A stretch of 64,000 bases of DNA from Siphlonurus alternatus. Its lineage: Eukaryota; Arthropoda; Insecta; Ephemeroptera; Siphlonuridae. Below are positions 25,101 through 39,700 of the stretch, in pieces. The stretch is from NCBI GenBank assembly GCA_949825025.1, contig OX463786.1:21910365-21974364 (forward strand). The letters run 5' to 3'. The stretch's first letter is position 1; each line of letters begins with the position of its first letter. Below the pieces are notes generated by a model. The model did no database searches and was not told the origin of the DNA. It saw only the letters and a list, made by a program, of their open reading frames with translations. Position numbers and translations under genes: made by a program.

Positions 25101-28100
25101 AATTAATAATTAATTAATTCATTATGCCAGTTTTTAATAAAAATTATTTTATTTTTTTCTGCATACAACTTTTAAAATGCTAAAAAAATAATTAAAAGCA
25201 AATTAAATGAATTCTCCTTCCCATAAAAAAGAAGCATTTAAATTTTCAAGTAGAGAAAAATGGTAAATTTTATAAATATATTTTCTTATAATACATATTT
25301 TAAGACATTTATGATATAAAAATGTCTATAATAAAATTGATGAAAATGATTTATTTCTGATATAGAGATAGCAATACCTTAGAGAGAAGAAATTCCCGCA
25401 TATTCAATACGATTGATGTTTCATCAATTTGAAAAGAGCTGAAAAAAAAAAATCGCAAAAAAGGTATATCCTCTTGCTTATATCACTTATGGATTCACTT
25501 GAAAGTCAAATTGAATTTTCTTTGATAAAAAGCATCATGGTAAAAAAAAAATGTCACTACCATTGAAATATATTTTCTCTTTTTTCTGCTTTTTTATTTC
25601 ATTTCTTAAAATATAAATTGAGATTTTATAAAGATTTATCCAATTTAATGATATTTATTTTATACGTAAATATAATTATATTTTTTTGCCTACCCCAAGT
25701 CCCAACCTAAAAATTATGCCAAAGAGTTTTTATTTATTTATGTTTATGTGTCGGATTCATGAGTTTCTGTCACTAATGGACAACCTAAATGAAATTTTTT
25801 TATTGCAGAAATGAATAGAGGGTAACAAATTATGCTACTCTGAATTTTTTCAAATTGTTTTGAAACCCAGAACTATTTTTAAATAATTATTGAAAGTGCG
25901 GCCACGCCCCCTGGAGGCGTCAATAGGCGTCTCATGTCTATCCTTTTTTATTAAGGATTCAGGGGTGCCAACTTAACTTACAGAACTTTAAATAATTATT
26001 TAAAAATAGTTCCAGGTCTCAAAAAAATCTGAAAAATTCAGAGTAGCATAATTTGGTGCCCTCTATTCATTTCTGCAATGAAAAATTTTCATGTATGTAT
26101 GTTGTCCGTTTCATTATTTAATTTTGAAATAAAACCAAATAAAATATTTAAAAAATGATTTACTTCATATTACATTGCACAGCAAGTTTAATATGCACAA
26201 ACGTATTTTAGTAATTAAAACATATCAAGTTCAATAAAATTATATGATGTGGTAAAAATAAATTTGAATTTCAATGTAATTATTATAAAATAACATCACA
26301 AAAACCTGCTTCATTTGCTAATTTAAAATGGATTGTTCTCATAATAGCTTTATAGTGGTATAAACAAAGCTTGAAAAATCAACAATAACTCATACAAATA
26401 AAAAATAAAATAAAATTGAAATATGCTAACTAAAAAAATTATAATATTGTTCAAGCATTACTAAAATACACCATTACCGCAAAAGGTACTTACAAAAATT
26501 AGTTTGTTTTTTTACAACATAAATTTTCTAAATGGGTTTATATTATACTGTATTTCGATGTAAAAGATGATTATTTTTATTAATATCATTTTATCATTTT
26601 TACACTTGAATTTTATTAATTTAAAGATAAATTTTTGTATGGGATATTATTATATCAATGTTTTCATAAAAAAATATCCTCAATATTTTATATTTTTATA
26701 AATATTTCAAACTATTAAAAGAAATATCTTACACCCTAAAAAGTGTACAATTTTTTCAGCGTTTGACTTTATGGGCGTGTATTGCAACATCTATATATAT
26801 ATATATTTATATATTTTTAATATATTAGGGATATTAGAGGGTTTTAATACACGAGAAAAAATTGTGAAAAGAGGCTTCAAGTCAGCTGATTTTGTGGTGT
26901 TCCCACCGTCCTATCTAAACCTATGAAAAAAAAAAGTGGAAATGCTTTTTTTGGCGTTAAAGGAATTTTTTAGAGGAAAATAAGTTCTTGATTCATTATC
27001 AGAAGATCCTTAAATGGGGGGTAGGAGATGTTTTCTATAAATAATAGCTTTAATACTGAGAAAAAATTCAAAATATCTAACATGGAGGCTTATGGAGAAA
27101 AATTTCACGCCGGGGAACAATTGCAGCCTCTAATTAATTTTGCATTAAAAAAAAAAAAAAACACATGCACGTTGTTTTTTAATTTTCATGACAACTCTCA
27201 CAGACAGGACAAAGTTATAGCATTTATTATTTCACGAAGTGTACATTAAGCTGAACATTCCAGGGTACACTTTTGTAATATTCGATCAGTAATAGCTCTG
27301 TTCATAAATACGCAATCAGAAAGAATCGATTATTATTGATGTACAAGGAACATAAGCATCATCAACAAAAATCTATTCTTTCTGATGGAGTACAATTTTT
27401 TTTTACTACAGAAATGGATAGAGGGTGCAAAAATATGCTACTCTGAATTTTTTTCAAATTTTTCTGAGACCGGGAAGTATTTTTAAAAAATTATTGAAAG
27501 TCCGTTTTATGACGCCACGGGCGTTAAATGTCCTATCCTTTTCTTAAGGAAAGGCGCTACGTCGTGACGTTATCAAAATGGACTTTCAATAATTTTTTAA
27601 AAATACTTCCCGGTCTCAAAAAAATCTGAAAAAATTCACAGTAGCATATTTTTGCACCCTCTATCCATTTCTGTAATAAAAAAATTTTGAGGTCGGTACT
27701 CGATTGTGTATTTACGAACAGAGCTAGTTTCTTTTCAGTAGAACTTATGGAAACATTAATTATATTTTTGTTGTATTAACTTGACTATTCTATTTTTATT
27801 ACATTTTAATGTAAAAAAAAAGCAAACAAAAACGTATTTAAAAAAAATTGTTAATGAAATATATTAAAAACGAGAAGTGACAGTTTTTTTTATAAATAAC
27901 TAAATCAATGGTGCATTTTTAACACTATAACAACTTTAAATAACTAATTTTTATTTAAAATATAATAATATATCAATGAATTAAATGCATGATAGAATAC
28001 AATACATGAATGCTTTAAAAAAATTATATATCTATAATATATTATAATATAAGGCTTACTTAATTCATCCTTAATCCTAAGCACTCTATCACATAAAAAA

Positions 28101-31100
28101 AGTTTAAAATAATAAAAGGAGAAAATTTGCATTAATTCTGAGTGTTCTTGAGATCCACGCGGATCATGTTAACGTTAAAGCTGTATTAAAGTCTCACGGA
28201 ATATAAATTCGTGAGAGAATTTTAATCCGTCTCACACGACATTATATGCGTGCAAGAATCTCTCGTGCAAATTTACTAAAAAGGTAACATAAAAAATCAA
28301 GACGTTATGTCTAGTTAACAATGGAGTATTGTCCTCAAATTTTTTTATTGCAGAAATGGATAGAGCGTGCAAAGTTATACTACCCTGATTTTTTTCAGAT
28401 TTTTTAGAGCCCGGGAACTATTTTTAAAAAATTATTGAAAGTCCTGTTTGTGACGTCACGCGGCGGCAAGTCCTATCTTTTTGTTAAGGAGTGGCGTCTC
28501 GTGACGTCACAAAAAGAACTTTCGATAATTTTTTAAAAATAGTTCCCGGTCTGTAAAAAATCTGAAAAAAATCAAGGTAGCACAACTTTTCACCCTCTAT
28601 CCATTTCTGCAATAAAAAAATTGAGGACAATACTCTATTTACGTATTTAACTCATCCTTAACACGTCTTAGTTTAATCTTATTTCTTCTTTTAATCTAAA
28701 AAAATATTAAGTTGAAATAAATTTCATCTTTTATTCGCTAAAAATCTCTCCTCTCGTCTAATTCCCTCTTATTTTGCACCATTTTATAGGGAAAAAGAGA
28801 TGAAAAGACGAGACTACCTATTTTTTCATCTTCTTGAACATAAAATGTTAGAAATATTGTCTTCATTTCATCCTTACTTTGAGCAAAGATGAAATAAGAT
28901 ATGTTTTAGAAGTAAAAAGATTAGGTTTAGACGTGTAAAGGATGAGTTGAAGACGTAATTTTTCAACTAGGGTTATTTTTACCTTGTTCTAGGAGTTTTT
29001 TTACTTAACGAAGTTGTATGCAGTGTACACTTTGCTAGGTAGATTTGATTATCTTTTTAACACTATTTTGATTTGAAATGAGAGAATCGTGTAACCCTCA
29101 TAACAGTTTAGATTATCTAATTAAATATATCTTTCGTGTGTCTAAGAAAAACAAATTGAAATGAATTAACAATTTAAAACTATTCACTGTACACATCCAA
29201 TGCTAAATACAAGTTACTTAAAGGTGTATTTCCATACAAGTTGTTTAAAGGTGTATTTACATAAGAAAATCGCGTGCCGCAGCCATTCAGAGGCTCAGTA
29301 TTTCCTCGCCTTGCAGGGAGCAATTTTATCGCCAACATGGCCGCCATACGAGATTGAAGCAAGTGCGCTTTTTTCTTAACTGAACATCAATCAAGCGTTT
29401 CTCTGCCCCTGTTACATATGCAACCTGTTCCATTTACTTGCTGAGCATGTTGCCTATCATACAGGGGAGATCATCTTTTTATAAATTTCTTCTTGTCTTT
29501 TTTCTTCCTATTTTGCATCATTTACAATGAAAAAATATATAAATATATAAGATTCTACTAACTGAGCGTGAAATGTTAGGAATATTGTCTCCATTTTATC
29601 CTCACTTTGAGCGAAGATTGTTTTTTTTTGTTAGGTAAAATATGTAATAAGATTGTGAAAATTTTCACTCGGATCTATGTTCAATGTATAGAGGTGAACA
29701 GTTCGTGAACTTTAAAGTTTTATATACTGAATCTTAACTCAGCTCAAATTAAAAATATAGTTAAAAAAATGTAAGATTGTACCGGAAGTGGAAGAATTTT
29801 GTCTGAACTTTGATCATGAAAACTCCAAGACTCTACAAATCTCTATAATAAAAAGTAAATAAAAATTAAATGTTGTAAATGAAAACAATGTTAAATATTT
29901 GGCTTATATTGCTACTGCAATAAGTCAGTCTGTGTGAACGTCAACAACAAAATTCTTTCAGGATATTTGACAAATACTATCAAAACTGCCCTGGTAAAAT
30001 TTCAACATTTCAGAATTAAAATTATGTCCGTGGTTGCAGCTAGAGTGAACCTATCTTTTACAGAGATTTCCCTATACCGTCGCCGCTGAATGGGTACAAA
30101 TGACGTCACAGGTAGTGCTGTTGAAAATTTTCGGATTTCGGATATTCGGATATTTTATTATCCGGATATCCGGATTTTGGAGAAATGGATATCCGGATAG
30201 TCGGATTTTCGGATATCCGGATATCCGATTATCCGTTCGAAATTTCAGATATCCGAAATCCGATCGGATATTCGGATATCTGAACTCCAATCGGATTTCA
30301 AATATCCGAAATTTCGATCGGATATCCGGATATCCGAAAATCCAGTAATCCCATCGGAATTTCAAATATTCTACAATCCGAAACCTACAATCGAATTTCG
30401 ATCGAATTTCTGAATTTCAGCTTTTGCTTTCGGATAATTTGGATGTGAAATTAAGCATGACTGTAATTAGTATAATACTGTAATTCAAATATTTAGTTTT
30501 AAATTGTTATGTGTATTCGCAATTGCAAATTGCATTACATTTACAAATTTTAAACCAATAAATTTTTGTTAAATTAATTTGAATATTTTTAATATAAATT
30601 GAATAATGTATATTGTATTTAAAATGTAGAGGTAATAAGTTAATAACTCTAATAATTAAGCAATATAAATAATTATAAATACTTTAAATTATAAATAGTA
30701 CAAATACTACAAATAGTGTAATACAAAATACAAATGTACAAATCACAAAATAGAAAATACCACCTTATAAAGAATACTATATATAATTATATAGTTATAT
30801 ACTAGATAATCTAGTAATTTAAAATTTAAAATTAAAAAAAAAAAAAAAAAAAAACTGGGCTACGTAGGTATAACTAGTAAGTATAAGTACGTTACTATAT
30901 TATATACTAACTACCTAACTACGTACATTTTGTACCCTAAATTATAAATTGCCACATAAAGATTATATCGAGTTTAAAGTTTAAAGTTAAAGAGTATAAT
31001 AATTAATCAATTTAATCTAATCACGGTACTATCTATATTCTATATAAATAATACGTACATAATGTCATAATATCTATTTATCTATACGAGTACGAGGTGA

Positions 31101-33894
31101 AAGAATTAAACTGCGTGAGGTGAGAAACGAAATTTAAATGCCAGAGAGCTGAACGCTCCAACTCTAACGTCCTTGAAATCGCGTGATCTACTTGTGAACT
31201 CTTGAGGCCTGTTCGTAAACCCTGCTCGGTGTACACTTTCTGCACCCAATCGACCTTATGTACATGCGATATAAGGTCGATTGGGTGTAGAAAGTGTACA
31301 CCGAGCAGGGTTTACGAACAGGCCTTTGAACAAGAATGAGAGATAATTTAACAGCCAGGCGCCGGCCGGACGTGCACGGGCGCGCAGCATTGGTTTCTGG
31401 AATTTCGTCCACACTCCACAAAGTCGCAAATATTCTCTCCACATTTCACATCCTGCCGATGCTACTGTTTGCAAGGCTAAAAATACATTCTGAGTCATTC
31501 TGACTGCTGAAATATTCTGAATATTATTCTGATTGGATGACTGATATTATTCAGAATGTTATATAGGGTGCTCCACTGCAGGACTTCAACTAACATTAAC
31601 GCAAGAAATATTGAAGACAGTGTGAAAACACGTGCGTCTTCAATCTTCATGTAAAAAAATATCAGTTACATTAACTTATAATAACTTTATAACTTATATT
31701 TCTTTTACTGTAGTAGAAAAACTGGAAAATTTTCATACTTTTATAGTTTATAATTCGTAATATATTATATAATATCGTATATTATATAACATATTTTACA
31801 ATTATAATTATATTATAAATATAATTCAAAATCAGTTTCGGATATCCGGATATCCGAGAATTCGAAATCAGTTTCGGATATCCGAAAATTCGAAATCAGT
31901 TTCGGATATCCGGATATCCGAAAATTCGAAATCAGTTTCGGATATCCGGATATCCGAAAATTCGAAATCAGTTTCGGATATCCGGATATCCGAAATCAGT
32001 TTCGGATATCCGGATATCCGAAAATCTGAATATAGTTTCGGATATCCGATTATCCGCAAATCCGAAAATTCGGATTTTCGGATATTTTCGAATCCGGATT
32101 TCGGATTTTGAAATATCCGGATATCAACAGCACTAATATAAATCATTCTAAATACTTTAAATTATAAATAGTACAAATACTACAAATATAGTATACAGTA
32201 ATACAAATATACAAATCACAAAATACAACCTTATAAAGAATACTATATTCACATCCTGCCGATGCACTGTTTGCAAGGCTAAAAATACATTCTGAGTCAT
32301 TCTGACTTCTGAAAATATTCTGAATATTATTCTGATTGGTTAACTGATATTATTCAGAATGTTATAAAAATAGGGTGCTCCACTAGCTGCAGCTAACAAT
32401 GCAAAAAATATTGAAAACAGTGAAAACAGGCAGGCGCGGATCCAGGGGGGGGGGCTGCAGCCCCCCCCCCCTTCCCGCCGAAATTTTGGATTTAACATGT
32501 GCAATATAGGCATTTCCCCCACTCCAATTTTTTTTTAACATTTGCCTTATGAAGGCAGTTCCCCCCCCCCCCCCCCCCGAAATTTTTTTCTGGATCCGCG
32601 CTTGAAAACACGCGCGTCTTCATATAATAAAAAAATATCAGTTATAATAAGAAAATTTCTTTTATTGTAGTAGAAAAACTGGAAAACATTCAAAGTTTCA
32701 GAAATTTAGGCTCGGTTATTAATTAATGACAATGTACTGTACTTTATGTTTTATGTTGTTATGTTTATTTGTTTATAATTATAACTTATGGTCATTATAC
32801 TTATACTTTATACTCTTTATAGTTATACTTATACATTTTATATTTATAGTTTATAATTAGTAATATATTATGTAATATTATATATATAACATGTTATATA
32901 ATTATAATTATATTATATATAATTTATTTATTTATTTCTCTTGTGGCTGTACATAATACAACATAGAGACAAAAAAAAACGTGTATAATATATATACAAT
33001 TCAAAATCAGTTTCGGATATCCGGATATCCGAGAATTCGAAATTAGTTTCGGATATCCGGATATCCGAAAATTCGAAATCAGTTTCGGATATCCGGATAT
33101 CCGAAAATTCGAAATCAGTTTCGGATATCCGGATATGCGAAAATTCGAAATCAGTTTCGGATATCTGGATATCCGAAATCAGTTTCGGATATCCGGATAT
33201 CTGCGAATCCGAAAACTGTTTCGGATATCCGATTATCCACAAATCCGAAAATTCGGATTTCGGATTTTCGGATATTTTCGAATCCGGATTTCGGATTTTG
33301 AAATATCCGGATATCAACAGCACTAGTTACAAGTGCCTTTTCATCGGCTATTATCTCTGATATTATTGCTGCTGGAACAATTTTCTTTATGTAGCCATAT
33401 CATACTGAGGCAATACTAACTGTGGACTTAATACTGTGAAATGGTCATAGGGCCTTTAACGCTACAGATCCAGTAATTTTTATAGAATAGAATTCAACGA
33501 ATCTACAAGCAGCTACTTGTACATCTGATTGTGATTTTGCTTCAATATAATAATATTTTTCCTATATAACGAGCTAGTAAAATGATTTGTTATACGTATT
33601 ATATAAATAACTGTGTTTTATCTTAATACCATATTGTAGGTAAAAATATGCGGGAATTAAAAAAAAAAAAAAACATTACTTATTTTTTTATATTTCATTG
33701 TATAAAACTTAGCTTTAAAAGTATGGTTAAAAAAAATGTAAAGTTTTTTAATGTCATTTTGAGAGCTTAATGGCTTATTTCTTAAGCTTACTAAACGCAA
33801 ATGAATTCATGTAAAATATAAAAAAGTTACATAGAAATACGCACGTAAAGGTATAATATTCATGTTACATTTTTATATAACTTATTTACTAATT

Positions 33895-33956
<62 letters not shown>

Positions 33957-36685
33957 GCCTAAGTTAGTGCAGTAAAAGACTAATGACAGCCTTCAATAAA
34001 ATCAATACCGGACAATGTATTTAAAAGGCTATGTATCGATTAGTATACTACCACTGTATAGCACATAAAAAAACACATTGAAAAAACTTTTTCGTTACAC
34101 TGTAAAATATGTTATGTCAAAATTAATACAAAAAAGTGCAAGATCATAGTATTATACTTGGTGTTCTGTATTTAAAAAAATTGGTTATTATTTGAAAAAA
34201 TTCAAGAAGGCAGTTTTCTCAAAACAGCTTCATAGGCAGTTTTCAATTTTAATTTTGACATAATTCTTTATAAGATTGATGAAACAATTAACTTCAAAAT
34301 TTGTTTTTTTTTTTCTATGGCGAATTCAAAGTACCGCGAAAGTCTCATTAAAATCAAATAAGTCAATTCCAAGATGATAAACTGAGATTCGATCATCTCT
34401 CTTCCATAAATACAGTATTACAAATCTTAGTTTACGTGTGGATTCAACTGCACGCGGCCGCCATCTTGAAAATAAATATTAAGGATCTTATGGATGCCGA
34501 CATTCGGTCTAGACTGTCTGGAGCTTGGCGCCATAGTGTCTACAGGTATTCTAAGATCTGTTAGACTAGATAGATTGCTGTAGTGGAACCGATGTTATAA
34601 TCAGTAGCGAAGTTTAAAAAGTGTCTACATACAGTCCGCCTTACGGGTGACGTCATAAAAGATGTTTGGCATCAAAGTATGAGTGATAAGAAAAGCAGCA
34701 TCGCCTGACCGTCCCCTTCTCAAATACACATTGTTGCAGAAACGATTTAAACGACAAGACACTTTTTAAACCCCCACTCGGTACATGGTATATGGCTATA
34801 CAAGATCTTTTATATACTCCTTATAGAACTTTGGTTTATTAAATAGCATGTACTTTTATTACTCAGAGCTGTTTTTTTGTAGGCTTTATAATAAAATTAA
34901 TGTTGATTAAAATATTTATTTTGTAGAGTACATTATATTAACAACAATTTTACACCATTGAACCAAGAGACACTAATGAATTGCGCAATAAGAGCACCTT
35001 ATATTAGGTGAAAGTTTCATTATTTTTTATTAAAAATTTAATCAATTAAAACCATCAATATAGTTTGAAAGTAGAAATTAATATATACTTATTAAAATTA
35101 AAAATACATTACATTATTTTTTTAAATAACACTAAGTTATATCATCAAAATAAAATGTAATAATAAAATTTATTTATTAAACATAAATTTTACAAACTAC
35201 AATATCAATTTTTTTCAGTGTACCGTGTCTTAACTCTTGAATGAATTTACAATTTATATTTACTACACTATTAAGTTATATTTTTATAGAAACAACGGTA
35301 TAAAAAATAATAAAAAGCTATACATTGTTTTGCGATCGAGTATCAGAAAACATGTGTTGGTTTTACCACATTATGTTCACACATAACCGACTGAGTTTAT
35401 AGTGCAAACGAATTAGTTAAATGGACTGTAATGCTAGCTCGTTATTGTTTATCGAAGAGAGAAAATAAAAAATTAAAGGAATTTTTCTTTGCTCATTATT
35501 TTTCAATTTTTGTAATGTTATTATAAGACGGTTCATTTTTATAATAATGCAATTAAAAAATTGATAGAAAAGAAATAAATTTAGAGGAAATTATTATTAA
35601 ATTTATCGAACATTTGTTAAATGAAGTTAAAAGTATAGCGTTGGTATTGAAACTGTCTGGATTGAAATAATTTGTGTCATTAAATTTTGTATTAATTTCA
35701 TTTCTTTGGTATTTTCTTTTAAAACGTAGGTAAATTTAGTTAAACCAAAGGGGAAGGGGGTGGAAACAACCCACAACTCTAGCAGGGGAAGAAAAAGATA
35801 TAAAATTTTGTATTATAAGTTTAGTTAGCCATTCAGCAATGTTTTTCCTAAAAAAGAAGTGAGAAAACTTTTTTTTTGTAATGTTAGGGTAAATTGAGGG
35901 TAGTCAAATAAACTGCTTACAGATCGTAGGAAGTTAAATTATACAGATTTTACACTTTTATTCAGAAATCATGACTTGATAATGCCGTTTTTATGTAATA
36001 TATATTTTTTTTCAAATTTTTAATAAAAACTTTTTAGATTTAATTTATTGTAGCAATTTCTATAACAATTGTAAGTCCTATTATTATTGAAGTATAAAAT
36101 TTGCCTTGGTGCTTAAAATTTAATAATTTTAAGTGTTTAAAAATCATATTTACAAAAAGCAATGGTTCTAAATTACATTACTACATTTACATATGCAGAG
36201 GCAATATTTCAAACTTATCGTATAAATTGTTAACTTTTCTGATGATAGTTTTACTATCAATAAGTAGATAAGTACAGTATCAACAATTCGATAGCTTTCA
36301 ACGGCAATAACTCAGACACGATTTTGATATTTATGTGCTACAACGATAACGCCCATATTCGCGACTGTCATATGAAAATAATGTCACGATACGAATTCCA
36401 GATTTATTGTCTAGTACGTTTATTTATTTATTTATTTATTTTTATTTTGGAACTTCTTTTTGGTTGTACAAGACAAACATATGTTCAAGTCAAAATTGGA
36501 CAAAATACAACATAAAAACATCAAACTTAAACACATTTACATAAGTTATTTAACACTATCAAACACAATCACTGACAAAAATAATAAAAACAAAATACAA
36601 GCCAAAGTCACCATTAATACTGATAAATTTTAGTTTATGTGGAACATATATATATACATATATATATATATATACATACATATAT

Positions 36686-36738
<53 letters not shown>

Positions 36739-39700
36739 CATACATATACACACATACATACATATACATATATATATATATACATACATACACATACACA
36801 TACATATACATACACATATACATATATATATATATATATATATCAGTCAATACAATGTATATGTAAATTTATAATTTTGTTTATTTTATAATCCTGATAA
36901 TACTTTTTCAGACATTTTATTACTCTCAAAAGCTTTAATAGAGTAAAACTCTTTATTGATCAATACATTCTTTAATTTTGTGCGAAAAAGTTTACTGGTT
37001 TTTATTTCTTTCAAACATGCTGGTAAAAATTCATAAAATTTTGCTGTTTGATACATTGCACAGTTTTTGAAAAATTGTGTGTTATGTCTTTCAGTAACTA
37101 CATTCGATTTATTTCTAGTATTATAGTCATGATAGCCATCATTCTGAACATAAAAATTTGGATGATTTTTTTTGAATGAGGCACAATTTAAAATATAAAT
37201 GCAAGGGACAGTTAACATTTTATTAGCCTTAAAATGTGAAACACACGACTGTCCTTTTGGTATTCTTAAAATCGTTCTAAGTGCTCTCTTTTGCAAAACA
37301 AAACATCGATTCAATAGTTCAGATTTACATCCCCAATTTATTATGCCATATGCCAAATGTGGATAAACATACGCATAATATATGGTTAGCAAGGTTTCAT
37401 GAGATACATGATTCCTGATTGTATATAACATAAAATTGGCCGAATTTATCTTCTTACAAATCGCATTTACATGTAAAGACCAATCCAAACTTTCATTAAT
37501 GTGTATACCAAGAAACTTAACAGACTCTGCTCTTTTAATTGTTTTTCCGGCTAATTGCAACAAATAACTATTCAAAGGGATTTGTCTAGGGGAATGAAAT
37601 TGGATGTATTCGGTTTTAGTTGAATTTAATATTAGCTTATTATTTGTACACCATGTATGTACCTCTTCAATAGTAAGTTTAATCTTACGAATTAATTCAT
37701 CTTCGGCTTCTGCTGTGATTATAGCTGTAATATCATCAGCATACTTTACTAATACCGCATTCTTGACATGATCTGATAAGTCATTTGTTCCTGTATTAAA
37801 CAATGTGGCTGACATTTTTCCTCCTTGAGGAATTCCAAGTGTAATCGGTAATTTGTCTGATTTATATGTAATATTTTGGCCGTTAGAATTTGAATTTAAT
37901 TCAACATATTGTTGTCTGTTTGTTAGATATGAATCTAATAGATTACGACTCGAAACTCCTATTCCCATGTTATCAAATTTATTCAATAATACATCTTTAT
38001 TTAGACTATCAAACGCTTTAGATAAATCAAAAAATATTGCAATGCAAAATAGTTTATTATCTATTGCCATATAAACGTGGCTTAAAAGATCAAATAGTGC
38101 TGTATCAGTAGAACGGTCTTTCAAGAATCCATGTTGACAGGGAGCAATTAAATGATTTTCTGTTTGATAATCCGTAATTTGATCGTCTAATGTATTCTCA
38201 AATAATTTGCCAAAAACAGATGTATTTGATATTGGTCTGTAATTATCAATAATGAAAGTTGGGCCTTTTTTATGAGTTGCATAAATCTTAGAATCCTTTA
38301 AACAATCAGGAAATATACCATCTGATATTGAATGGTTAATTAAATTAGATAAAGGGACAGACAAAACAGAAGCACAATATTTTACAACAGTATATGGTAT
38401 TTCGTCTGGGCCAGCTGCATACTTATTAGGAAGGGATTTCATTCGATTTAAAATATAAATCGGGTCTATCGAACAAAAATTTAATTTCGTTTTACTTTTA
38501 TCAGAATCGACAATAATTAAAGTATTAGAATAATTAAAAGGAAATTTTTCTGTTATTATATTTTCAATTGTCTTGACAAAAAAATTATTAAATAAATTGC
38601 AAATTAGTTTGGGGTCTGTAATCGTTACACTATTTATACATAATTCATAATTATTCTTATTATTAACATTTGTTTTCTTTGTTTTGCATTCTTTATTAAT
38701 TATATTCCACGTAGCTTTAATTTTATTATTAGCTCCTTTTATTTCATGGTCATTCTCTTTAAATTTAGCGGTGGCCATATTTTGTTTATAAGATTTCATT
38801 TCTTTTTTATAAGTAGACTCTAAATTTGGGTCAGTAAATTTTACATCATAGTGTAAGCGTTTTAAAGAAATCCCTTGTTCGTAAAGATGGGGGTTATTGA
38901 GTATCCAGGAAGGTTTATTTTTGTTACTTGAAATTTTTCTTTTAACAACAGGAAAAGCCTCGTTGAAATGATAAATAAAAATTTCAAGAAATTTTGACCA
39001 TCTCTCATTTGAATTGAGATCAGGATTTAATAAATCATTCCATTCTTCACGAATTAATAGGAGCAGAAAATTATCTAAATTGCATTTGTCAAATATTCGT
39101 TTATAATAAAATTGTTTTTCTTGTATTTTATCAATGTTCTTCGAGTTATTTAATGTTATTGTGACTATAGTATAGTTATGGTCCGACAGAGTTGTTTTTT
39201 CAGTTTTATAATTAGTATTAATAGCAGATGTACTTTTAATAATATGATCAATTAAAGTAGCCGTTTTCATTGTTTCTCTAGTAGCGGAACTATTAACAAT
39301 TTCCAACTTGTATGAGTCCAGTATATCTTTATATAAAATTACATTTGCATCATCAATAAATAAATTAAGATTTACGTCACCCGCAATAATAAAAAAATCA
39401 TCATTATTTTTACAGTATTTAATTAATTTTTTGCATAACATTTCAAACTCTTTTAAGAATGGTTTTATATTATTTTCTGTGTTGTCAAAATTCTGAATTT
39501 TTTTCATCACTCTAGATATATTAGGTGGGCGATATATAGAAGCAAAATAAATGTTTGTTGTCTTGTTAATTACTAATTTCGCTATGCAGCATTCAAAAAC
39601 TGATTCAATGGATTTTATTTTAATATCATTTATATTTGAACCTTTACGAGATAGAATTACTACTCCCCCACATTTTTGAATATCTCTACAGTAATATGAA

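Larger units (their letters stand above)
30113..33325. mobile_element. Composite TIR element built on ATCCGGAT repeats
   Basis: Left end TAGTGCTGTTGA (30113), right end TCAACAGCACTA (33325), and a second right-type end at 32135. Subterminal regions (30125-30390, 31835-32125, 33003-33315) are dense arrays of GGATATCCGGATATCCGAAA units. The middle is non-coding. 30662-32135 is repeated as 32137-33325 with differences. Outer flanks GTCACAGG and GTTACAAG agree at 6 of 8 bases, which may be a decayed 8-base hAT-type target duplication. No transposase seen. Confidence 0.82.

Noticed and set aside
29180..29362. 60-codon open frame on the minus strand with a more balanced base composition
   Set aside because: No homology or splice context; part of it is two near-copies of AAAGGTGTATTT..CATA.
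30072..33323. Open frames with repeated RISGYP or [10 protein letters not shown] peptides
   Set aside because: They are translations of the ATCCGGAT subterminal arrays, not genes.
36637..36891. Several open frames rich in Tyr, Ile and Thr
   Set aside because: All are readings of the TA/CA microsatellite in the LINE 3' region.
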